Positions 10,398 through 17,898 of a stretch of DNA of 21,328 nt are shown one piece after another. The number at the start of each line of letters is the position of its first letter. Position 1 is the first letter of the stretch. Source of the DNA: Trileptium ribeirensis (Eukaryota; Nematoda; Enoplea; Enoplida; Thoracostomopsidae). Made by a program: the position numbers and the translations under genes. The notes below the pieces were generated by a model. It did no database searches, had not been told where the DNA came from, and saw nothing but the letters and a program-made list of their open reading frames with translations. The stretch is taken from contig JASANE010020147.1 of NCBI GenBank assembly GCA_030248225.1, forward strand, positions 1-21,328, in the 5' to 3' direction.

Positions 10398-10513
10398 TAG
10401 AAGCGCATAAAATCGACCTGCACTAGCACTTTAAAGCAATAATTTTAATGAAGAAATCCACAAATTACATAGCTATCACGAAGCATGAATAAAATGCAAA
10501 ATTACATAGCTAA
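10391..10513. repeat. Inverted copies of the TTAGCTATGTAAT satellite motif
   Basis: ACATAGCTA (10391), ATTACATAGCTAT (10464) and ATTACATAGCTAA (10501-10513) are present. The last is the exact reverse complement of the 13-mer at 1286-1298 and 1797-1809 in the left satellite. Spacing here (about 37-73 bases) is shorter than the satellite unit, so these are isolated motif copies. Confidence 0.45.
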
Positions 10514-10595
10514 TACAGATATTTCAAAAATTTATAAATCAAACAAAAGCCATGAAATAGAGTGCCGAAAGAATTCGAAACCCGCTTGTATCGAT

Positions 10596-11215
10596 TTAGC
10601 GTATAAAATAACTTATATACTTAGGACATAATGCTGAAATTCCTGCTAATACTTGAAAATTCTTTATTGTTGCAGATTTCCGAGCTAGATTATGGTTGTG
10701 TAATTTAATTGCAAGTAAAAGTAACAACAGTTTGTTAAAAGGACAAGAAGGGGAGCTAGCCCACTTGCCCTTAACCAATGAAGCGATCCGATGAAGATAA
10801 TTACTAAAATGTACTAGTTGTAAGCGCTTGCGAAACAATTTTGCTGTTGCTGCTCGAACAAGAGGTTTATCGTCAATAAATTCAGGCAACGTATTCCAAA
10901 TGAATCTAATGCGTGAAAAGAAATTATACCTCATAGCGTTGGTAGATGAATGATTTAAGGTGAATTTAAACGAGTGCCCTTTAATATTAGATCGAAAAAG
11001 GACAAAATAATTGTTACGGCACACAGGCAGCTTACCGTGAACAATTTGGTAGCACACAGTTAAGTCGTAATACAAACGACGCAATTCAAGGGGATGCAAA
11101 TTAAACAAGCTGAGGCGTAACGCTTCTGACATAGGTGGCGGTTTAATGTGAGTCAACAGGCGTCTGTCAACTTTTGGACAGGTCCAATCTTGTATTTCAC
11201 TCCCTCATAGACAAT
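10596..11215 (-). pseudogene. Second CR1-like reverse transcriptase C-terminal tail, minus strand
   Basis: On the minus strand an open frame runs from about 11209 to 10596, with no ATG at its left limit, consistent with an internal fragment. It has the same order of landmarks as CR1-type RT tails: LRLSLFNL, PLELRRLYYDL, CYQIVHG, a KGHSFKF block, a Y-FF-R-R block, WNTLP and the final FRKRL segment. The last ~50 residues (Leu/Ile-rich) probably read through 3' untranslated sequence. The residues differ markedly from the copy at 2830-3485, so the two come from different lineages. No polymerase core or endonuclease remains. It is enclosed by the arms of the foldback element, so it was inserted into or captured by it. 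Confidence 0.75.
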
Positions 11216-11234
11216 ATTTCATAGGTTTTGACCT

Positions 11235-12007
11235 AATTACTAAAATCATACCAATTTCATTATCTTTCCCTGGGGGATATCCATTCTCCCACAGGGGTGA
11301 TTCCTATACTCCTCTCCGATGGGATAAAACTATCCAAATTTCATATTTTATTCCTTATTTCCTGCTCCCTCTCGACATATTATCCCTTAAAACTGACTCA
11401 AAATCCATTAATTTACGAATTTCCTCATATTTACTCAAATCACACCTTTCTCTTGGTTTTATCACTATTTCCTCCCGGTGGGGTGTGTTATATTTCATAA
11501 CGGGTACGTTCACACTTATTCCCATTTGGGTGAACCCATTATTTACTCCTATATCGGGGTACATCATCCCTATGTCCTAATTTGATATTCCATTTTACCT
11601 AAAAATCAATCTTTTTACTTTTCCATCAAATTTACCAATTCGTTGATATTTTCCTCATTTGGGTGCAACTTTTCCCAACTATCAGACTATATTTCATACT
11701 CTCCCTCACTTAGGAAATACCCTAATCTCCCTATTATTCCATTTTTATTGGGTTCACAATCCTCCCATTTGCACTATTTTCTCCTAAAAACAAATATACC
11801 AATATTCGACTTTTACCAACTTTATATGGTGGCGAAACCTCTCAAACTATCCATTGGGGTCTTACCCACACTTTCCTTACCCGAAAATCCACTTAATTCT
11901 TATGGATACCCCTATATGACTCTATTTCTAACCCCCAAAACTTAATGAATTTCCCCCAAAAGTACATATAATAAATAATAAATAATTTTAAAAATTTTAT
12001 AATAAAT
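11235..12007 (-). repeat. Right arm of the foldback element (C-rich on plus strand)
   Basis: Reverse-complemented, this segment shares with the left arm the outer 16-mer, the inner end and a recurring TATGAAATWTGG-like word (plus-strand positions near 11345, 11490 and 11697). Unlike the left arm it keeps many bases on both strands, with roughly a tenth of the positions G on the plus strand. The open frames at 11297-11500 and 11643-11945 follow from low stop density in pyrimidine-rich DNA and are not genes. Confidence 0.5.
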
Positions 12008-12489
12008 AAATTTACGTAGCTACTTCGTGTCTATTGTGTAAAGATGGCTACGACACTAGTTTTCCTGGAAGTAGTGTGTGCGTATTATTATTGGAGAGTC
12101 GACGTGTAGTTTTGTATTACGAGTAGTGTTGGTTATTATTATTTACAGTTTTTTATGTGTGACGAGGTTTTTCCGACATGTTACATTATTTTTCTTAATA
12201 TAATTGTTGTACGATTTCCATAATGTGAGATTAGGAATTTCGTGGTTTTTCTTTTTCCTTGCTTGTGTGTTCGGTTTTCTTGCGATTTCCATTAACTTTT
12301 ACGGTGTCTGTTGAAAATTTTATGGGCTTTCGAAACGTGCCTGAACAATTCTTAGGGTTGCCGTCATCACCTTTTTGAATTTGTTCAATTGTTGTACACC
12401 CGAACATTCGGCATGTTTACGCATCTACATAGGTAGCCAACCGCACATACATACCTCCACGCACACGCACATCATATAAGTACATGTGG
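12008..12489. other. Non-coding stretch right of the foldback element
   Basis: No gene recognised. A 21-codon ATG frame at 12044 is too short to support. T-rich sequence grades into a GC-richer block near 12490. Confidence 0.4.
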
Positions 12490-12870
12490 GCTCACTCGTA
12501 GTGACTTTGCAGGAGGTTACCTGCATTTCTGGACCCTGCCGAGGAGGCGGGTGCGCTAGGCAGAGTAAGACCTAGCCGGGTTAAATGGCAGACCAGAAAA
12601 AGGGCAGCCCATTCCTTAAACGGAAACCTCTGGGTGGGATTGGTCTTTCTACCTTTCCGGCACCTTTTACCACCCGTTGGACCCCAGGCTGCCGCACCAT
12701 GGGTTGTTCTATCGTCAAAGGCTGTGACATTGCAAACATTTCTTAGGGTGGGACATAGTTGTCGGAACTATGTCTTAGCGTAAGCCTCGCCTAGGGGTTG
12801 TCCAATGCACAGGCCGGGGAAATTTTACGCTTAGGGGCTTGGCAGTTATGGGCCAACACCCACGTTCTAT
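12490..12870. other. GC-rich block with many inverted repeats, possible structured RNA or element piece
   Basis: This block is far richer in GC than its flanks and lacks a good open frame. Perfect stems: TGCAGG/CCTGCA (12508-12513/12520-12525), GCTAGG/CCTAGC (12555-12560/12571-12576), GGCAGCC/GGCTGCC (12603-12609/12687-12693) enclosing GGGTGG/CCACCC (12632-12637/12670-12675), and GACATAGTT/AACTATGTC with loop GTCGG (12752-12774). AGACCA/TGGTCT (12590/12641) would compete with the nested pair. It may be the 5' untranslated part of a retrotransposon, a SINE body or a non-coding RNA. I could not identify a tRNA-like promoter. Confidence 0.4.
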
Positions 12871-14247
12871 TTAGGGAGAATCCTGTGTCACTTGTCCCTT
12901 AACACTAACACATAAAACTCTTTAGTTTTTCAGGGTCATGAATCACACGAACACTTCAGGTAGTACGATTTAAGGTACATGTATCCTGTAATGCAAGATC
13001 GCACTCTATTGTCTTACAACTGTTTTAAAATCTAAAAAGTTATAAAAATTGTTGTAGGAAATGGGTTACGCAGTGCGAAACTCACGGTTACCACTAGGTC
13101 TCCAATATATGGGAAATATGTTATCGTTGTTACACCTGGTGCATAATGCCGGGATTTTGTTAACTTTTGTCCTATAATTCTTCATTGTTTTTTAATGATG
13201 TTACTATATAATCTTTAAAAATTTCCAGCTAATGTCGGGTAATAAATTTTCAATACACGATGGTGCGTGTTATCTGACCTGCAGGAGCTGAAGGTGTTGT
13301 GTTATTTATTTTTACTTGTGGTTTACTGGATGTCGTCTACAACCGATAGATGGTGCAGGTCACCAACGCGTGCATTACTTTTTGAAAAATACTCAAGGTG
13401 GCAGGGCCACATCATTTTCTCAGTACCTGCTTATTGCACCTTCTCGGTAATATTGGTTAAATTGTTAGCAAAAGCTTCTGTTTCAACTGACCGTTAACCT
13501 CAATATTCTAATGTGTTATTCTTTATTTTTAGATGACTTGTAAATAGTTATAGCTTTATCGTCCGGGTGCAATCCTGCTATCTTACTATTACGATCTCTA
13601 AAGGTAAAGCAGCCATCTTCACTTTGTGTAGAAAATAGTTGTCCGAGGCAACGGAAAATGCCAGCGTGTACTCACAAGTTAACAAACTTATGGGAAGACC
13701 CTTCTAGCCCCAATCTGTATCTCAACTCTGGCCGCTTGTCGAGCTGAGATAGAGCTTGGATGCCTTCAGAACTAATATAGTTCACACCCATTTTGATTCG
13801 GCCACCCATGATAAAATTTCTTAGTGCCAATTTTCCTAACTATGTTTTTTTAAAGTTGTACCAAAACTCATTCAAATTCTTTTTACTACGCACTACGCGA
13901 CTGTTACACGGACTCGTCGCCGTAGTGGCATTTTTGGCTTAAAACTTTCACATGCTGTATCCAGAACCTGCGATCTCGGACACGTTCTGGTAAATTTTAA
14001 ACTCAGGGGTGTACTTGTCTACGTGACGCGGCACCACCATACCAAATTATTTAAGAAATCTCTAAGTAAATTATCGTTTTAAGTCGCAATATTGTAATGT
14101 TGTTTTCTTGTTTTTTTAATTCCAACTTTACAATTTCTTTTTACAACTTTTTAACCAGGTCTTAAATTTATTTGTTTTTACAATTCAAACTTTTATAAAG
14201 TTTTACTTAGTGTCATAACTTATTCTTTTTCAAGTTTTACTAGTGCA
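12871..14247. other. Non-coding stretch
   Basis: No supported gene. The 76-codon frame at 13267-13497 has a hydrophobic start but no homology I recognise, and I leave it uncalled. A 7-bp stem (TATCTCA/TGAGATA) occurs at 13718-13724/13745-13751. Confidence 0.4.
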
Positions 14248-14416
14248 CCACGGCCTGTCATTCGGACTAGCCAGGGTACAGCCGTTGAGGAGCCAAGTTC
14301 TCATATTCGCTAACGTTAGTTAAAATTCGATTTTGAAATTCATCAGTTCTATTTAAGCAATTTTAGTATAAATTCATTACCCACGGCATGTTCTCCGGAC
14401 TCGCCAGGGTACAGCC
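14248..14416. repeat. 133-bp-spaced direct repeat
   Basis: CCACGGCCTG...CGGACTAGCCAGGGTACAGCC (from 14248) recurs as CCACGGCATG...CGGACTCGCCAGGGTACAGCC (from 14381), about 36 bases with only a few differences. Similarity continues weakly downstream (GCTAACGTTAGTTAAAATTCGATTT against GCTAACCAGAATTCAATTT), implying two diverged tandem units of about 133 bases. Confidence 0.7.
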
Positions 14417-15337
14417 AGTATTAGCACGGATATATCATCCTGCTAACCAGAATTCAATTTAACTTTAGCTTAATTTTTAAAAGGTTGCATCTAAAAGGAT
14501 GCCGTACGCACCAATCCTATCCTTACCCAAACTTACAATTTTTATGCAATCTATGGTCTAAGTTTGCTTAATTTGTAGAACATAATTGGAAATCAACTCT
14601 AATGGGTTAAACTGTCGTTTACTCTGGTTTATATATGTTCACACGGCCTATTCAGTTTAGTCATCGTTAATCACCAAACATTGACCTAAACCTTGATATC
14701 CCTGCCCGGGACAATGACATGTCTACCGCTGGGACCTCGCGCAACTCTCATCCAGTGATAAAGGGTATCTCCGACCGCTGGTAGACCGGTCCATCCCTTT
14801 GGTGGCTTCCATTCCCCTTATTCTTGATTTTACTTCTATTTCTGGGTAACCCTCGAACTCGCTCTATATGTCTACCCCTTCCCCTCTGGCCACCATTGGA
14901 GATGTCGGTTGCGTTTTAGTACGAAACGTGCCGCGCAGAAGGCCGATAAACTCACATGGTGGCCATGACGAGGCATGTCATTGTTAAAGTTTAGGTTACA
15001 CGTATTTTGTTAAAGTTGGTCAAAATCAATGTGTTAGATATATGGTTATGGTTAACTATTTCTATCTTGTTATAGGGTAAGGGTGTGATGCTGAACATCG
15101 TAAATGGTAAATGTACTGCTGGGAAGTAGAAAGGTAGTTTAACTGGAAATAAATACCTTGAAAAGTTATTTGTTAATTGTTAATTTTATGTTTGCTTGTT
15201 GCACGTTATCAGCACGATTCGTTCGTTGCTGTGATGGAGTTAGGACAATCTACTTGGTGTTGCTAATATTTAATGTGAAGGAGCCTACATATCGTGGTAT
15301 TTAGGGAAATATTGTAATAGGAAAGTAATGTTGTAAC
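14417..15337. other. Non-coding region upstream of the exonuclease gene
   Basis: No open reading frame is supported. This probably holds the promoter and any 5' non-coding exon for the gene at 15354. The acceptor at 15353 requires a donor upstream; GTAAGG at 15076 is one candidate. No TATA box or initiator is clear enough to call. Confidence 0.3.
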
Positions 15338-15353
15338 ATTTTTCTAATTCCAG
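15338..15353 (+). promoter_or_regulatory. 3' splice site before the first coding exon
   Basis: A pyrimidine-rich run TTTTTCTAATTCCAG ends in AG at 15352-15353, one base before the ATG at 15355. This suggests an intron in the 5' untranslated region whose upstream exon is not identified. Confidence 0.55.
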
Positions 15354-15643
15354 CATGGCTTCCACTTCTCAGGATGTCACCTATAGCGGATATCAAACGC
15401 ACGCGTCCGAAGGCGACCATAGCGAGGGCGATTGGACACCACCTAAACGGCGTTCACGCAAACGGCGCAAAACGTCGACACCGCCGCGAGGGAAGTCGGC
15501 ACAACCTTCACGGGCATCGACTCCGGCGGGTGATTCAGAGCGACCTCCTACCGAGGCTAAACGCGACAACGGCATGCGTTGCATGCTCAACGGTATTTGC
15601 GGCAAGCGCTCAAGGAGCCGAATTATGTGCCTCCACCGCTTTT
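15354..15643 (+). CDS. First coding exon: basic, Ser/Pro-rich N-terminus, frameshifted
   Basis: ATG at 15355 opens a Ser/Gly/Asp-rich start, then a strongly basic patch (PPKRRSRKRRK) that looks like a nuclear localisation signal, then a Ser/Pro/Thr-rich run. After about 15560 the best coding frame changes: the frame starting at 15561 has no stop to the exon end and reads like folded protein (YLRQALKEPNYVPPPL). The switch sits on a CGCG (15562-15565), where one extra CG would explain it. The exon ends in a strong donor at 15644. In the second frame it leaves two bases of a split codon, exactly what the acceptor at 17898 needs. GC content and Arg codon use (CGN) match the downstream exon. Without the shift the first frame ends at 15652. 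The exon call is inference from frame, splice signals and phase. Confidence 0.6.
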
Positions 15644-15924
15644 GTAAGTATTAGTAAAGTTTTTGTTGGTAAATGTAACTTTTTCTATAATTGTTTTTTT
15701 TGCACTCGCTTCTGCACTAATAATTCGTAATGTGACACAGGTAGGCCTCGAGTGAAGAATGCCCGTATCCCTACCACTGGCTGGACCCGGGCGGGGATAG
15801 GGGATAGGACGAGGATATTTATGTATAATAATGAATTGTGTTGTATTTTAGCCATTGCAACTTGTTGGTAAGAAGTTATAATTTTTGGAAAAATCGAAGT
15901 GTTGAAAATTTCAGTGAATTTATA

Positions 15925-16161
15925 ATGCTAGGTAACAAAGTAACAATAATGGAATCTGATAGGGATCCAGATAGTGTGTTTGTTGAGTGTGAAGACCAGG
16001 TTAAACGAACTATATCAACCACAACCACTGAACGGGCGATGTTTTCCACAGTGGCACCATCTATCTTCGCGTTTGCTGCCACGACGGGTGTCGGAATAAC
16101 CTCTCGGATACCACGACGACCTCGAGTGATAACTTCTACGGGCTGGCGTCCAGAAGTGTGA
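15925..16161 (+). pseudogene. Short Thr/Ser/Arg-rich frame preceding the pol fragment
   Basis: The frame opens at 15925 (ATG; a second ATG at 15949 begins MESDRDPDSVF). An acidic start is followed by Thr-rich and then Arg/Pro-rich sequence, ending at TGA 16159. After another in-frame stop at 16165, the same frame continues as the RNase H fragment. GC content and codon choice resemble the pol pieces more than the intron DNA. It may be the start of a gag or polyprotein from which everything up to RNase H was deleted. I do not recognise a domain. Confidence 0.4.
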
Positions 16162-16167
16162 CGGTAA

Positions 16168-16818
16168 CCTATTCTGCTTGAACCAGACGTTACAGTGTAT
16201 ACTGACCCTCAATGTTTAGCATATATACTGAACGGCCGTCGAAATTTAGATGGACTTACTAGTAGACTTTTCCGATGGACTATCAAATTGCAAGAATACT
16301 CATTTGAAGTAAAATACATGCCAGGGCTTAAGCTAACGAATGCCGATGGTATGAGTCGACCACCTTTACTTCAAATTTCAAAGGAGGACATCGAGAAGGC
16401 GTACTCTCCTGCAGCTTATGAACGCGACGACGCGGTGGCGTATGCAATGGATGTTGACGTTAGCGATCAAAAGAATCAACACACAAATAATCGCGGTCCG
16501 ATTCAACACGATGTGGTAAACCTGCGCCACAATATTATCGATCAAGACTGGCTGTGGCCGCAAGCACAAATCCGTCAGGAACAGCGATTGGATCCGGAGA
16601 TTGAGGAAATTCGGCCTTTCAAGCTAGCCAATGGTGAAGTAGCAGGATTATCGAAGAAGCGTTATCGGTGGCTATGTCGGAACCAAGGGGATTTCTTTTT
16701 GCGAGATCAGTTGTTGTTCCATCTACACTGGCGCTATCGACATCAGCGACGTGCTGTGGCGTTCACTCAGTTAGTGGTACTAAGCGTATTTCGACGGGAA
16801 TTACTGCAAACGATATGA
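16168..16818 (+). pseudogene. Ty3/gypsy pol fragment: RNase H C-terminal half to start of integrase
   Basis: The frame reads through the second half of a Ty3/gypsy RNase H. VYTDPQ holds the third catalytic Asp, the RLFRWTIKLQEYSFEVKYMPG strand-helix region follows, and NADGMSRPP at 16336-16362 gives the last Asp. A spacer of roughly 100 residues leads to the region before the integrase zinc-binding domain (FFLRDQLLFH, then QLVV...FRRELLQTI at 16768-16815). The frame then stops at 16816-16818, before any of the HHCC residues. The protease, the whole RT and the first half of RNase H are missing, so the product could not be active. No ATG supports an independent start. It sits in the intron of the exonuclease gene on the same strand. 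Confidence 0.85.
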
Positions 16819-17308
16819 TCGGCGTGTTTCGGCAAATCGAGCGGACATTGTCGAGGGCAGCTTAGTATTCTTGTTGGAAAAGACTGCTCGTGGTCGGGGA
16901 TTTCATCCAAAGTTGAAACCCTTATTTCGTATCTGGTATAGAGCACAACGGGTAGATGGTCATAATTTAGAAATTCGGGAAATTAATCAACCACGGGGTC
17001 GGGATTTACTAGTCCATAAGGATATGGTGAAATTATACTTGGGTAATATAGAACAATACTTGGGTTATTTACGGGGTAAAATGCCTACAAACCTTAAAAT
17101 TAGAGATCTTTGTAGGGTTTCTCATCAAGTTAATGCACCCAATGTACTTGGTATAAATAGACCACGGCGTCTAAATGAATGGGTAGCTTGCGATGGGGCT
17201 CATTCCGAACCTCATTGGTTTCATTTAGACTGTGTAGGGCTTAATAAATTGCCAACGGTATCAGAACAATGGTTTTGTGCTGAATGCAGCGTAGGAGCAC
17301 AGTTGTAG
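16814..17308 (+). pseudogene. Ty3/gypsy integrase C-terminal domain fused to a PHD-like finger
   Basis: From 16814 the frame starts at YDRRV, the sequence normally following the integrase catalytic core, and goes through the barrel-type C-terminal domain (GSLVFLLEKT, FHPKLKPLFR, LVHKDMVKLY). The HHCC domain and the DDE core that should lie between 16815 and here are absent. Downstream in the same frame is a PHD-finger pattern: numbering from the Met at 16871, C81-x2-S84, C107-x4-S112, H118-x2-C121, C136-x2-C139, with the conserved WFH and WFCAEC around them. Two of the eight zinc ligands (positions 84 and 112) are Ser, each one base from Cys, so the finger is probably decayed. In this family C-terminal chromodomains help choose integration sites on histones, and a PHD finger could play the same part; that is inference. 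Confidence 0.75.
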
Positions 17309-17879
17309 CAACTTTGTGGGTATAATTTTCATGTTAATTAGTAATAGGTGTTTTGACAACTTTTTAAGTTTTACTAAACGGTATTTGGTAAACTTCTGGT
17401 TAATAGATTTCGTGATTCAAAGTTGCTATAATTGTGGCCAGATCGGTTGCCCCTAGTTAATTTATTGTATGATATATTTGGAATTTGAGCAAAATTGTAT
17501 GAGACATAGTATTGCAGCAAACGCAAAGTCATGGCAAATTTTGTAGCTACCTATATCACATTGTAATTTCTAATATTGTTAACCCAATCTTTGATATCCT
17601 TCTCGCTAAATTGTTAAAATTTGAAAATCCGATTTACAGTATTTTATGTTACAAATATTGGTCACATAATTCAAGAATTTTTAATGTTATCTGGTGAACC
17701 TTGTAACAAGATTTGTCAAATTCTTGTAATGTTGGTTATAACTTGTTTAAAGTTGGTATTAAATTGGTGATGTTATGCTTAAACTGAAATTGCAATATTT
17801 ATTTGGAATGATGTTTTATTTTATTGGTGATCATGAAAATATATATAGAACAATGGAACACTGTAATTTGTGTAATCAT
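17309..17879. other. AT-rich intron remainder
   Basis: Non-coding between the pol fragment and the next exon. No long terminal repeat could be recognised by comparing it with 15650-15900. Open frames at 17512-17697 and 17775-18056 lack any motif, and the latter only overlaps the real exon. Confidence 0.5.
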
Positions 17880-17898
17880 GGGCATATACTTATTCTAG
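17880..17898 (+). promoter_or_regulatory. 3' splice site of the main exon
   Basis: TATACTTATTCTAG ends at 17898. It is the first good acceptor downstream of a stop in the exonuclease frame (TAA at 17873-17875) and precedes an abrupt rise in coding quality. The exon then begins with one base completing the codon left open by the donor at 15644. Confidence 0.6.

Larger units (their letters stand above)
9156..12007. mobile_element. Probable foldback-type element with long diverged inverted arms
   Basis: The 16-mer ATTTATTATAAAATTT at 9156-9171 is exactly inverted at 11992-12007, giving outer ends 2.85 kb apart. The left arm (9156-9882) is G-rich and the right arm (11235-12007) C-rich on the plus strand, so both have the same polarity when the right arm is reversed. 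Inner ends also correspond: GGGAAA, about 20 bases, then ATTTTAATAATT on the left, and GGGAAA then ATTTTAGTAATT in the reversed right arm. Both arms appear built of diverged tandem units carrying a GATATGAAAATTTTGGG-like word about every 150-210 bases. Foldback elements are known for long terminal repeats made of tandem subunits. The arms are strongly diverged, and I aligned them only by eye. No target-site duplication was found. Confidence 0.5.
15644..17898 (+). other. Intron (2255 bp) holding retroelement pol pieces
   Basis: It begins GTAAGTAT and ends TACTTATTCTAG. Phase agrees across it: two bases of a codon on the left, one on the right. Inside, in sense orientation, are Ty3/gypsy coding fragments (15925-17308), with non-coding AT-rich DNA on both sides. 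Other splice-like signals occur within (AG at 15850-15851, GTAAGAAG at 15868, TTTCAG ending at 15914), so alternative exons are possible. Confidence 0.55.

Noticed and set aside
11297..11945. Hydrophobic Leu/Ser/Pro-rich open frames on the plus strand
   Set aside because: They arise from pyrimidine-rich repeat-arm DNA with few stop codons; no start context or domain, and they follow the inverted arm.
13267..13497. 76-codon frame with hydrophobic start
   Set aside because: No homology or codon bias; isolated in AT-rich DNA. Could be a small gene but nothing supports it.
14700..14960. Possible tRNA or SINE in the GC-richer stretch (GTCTACC/GGTAGAC pair)
   Set aside because: No A-box/B-box pair or cloverleaf could be drawn; the inverted repeat is only 7 bases.
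15374..15730. 118-codon frame overlapping the first exon
   Set aside because: Alternative frame of the same exon; its tail runs through the splice donor into T-rich intron, and its residues look random.
15852..15867. 16-base microexon between TTTTAG and GTAAGAAG
   Set aside because: Signals are good, but 16 bases would break the phase between the two large exons; kept only as a possible alternative.
15650..17898. Long terminal repeats flanking the pol fragment
   Set aside because: Comparing both sides by eye gave no direct repeat; if LTRs exist they are outside the intron or the window.
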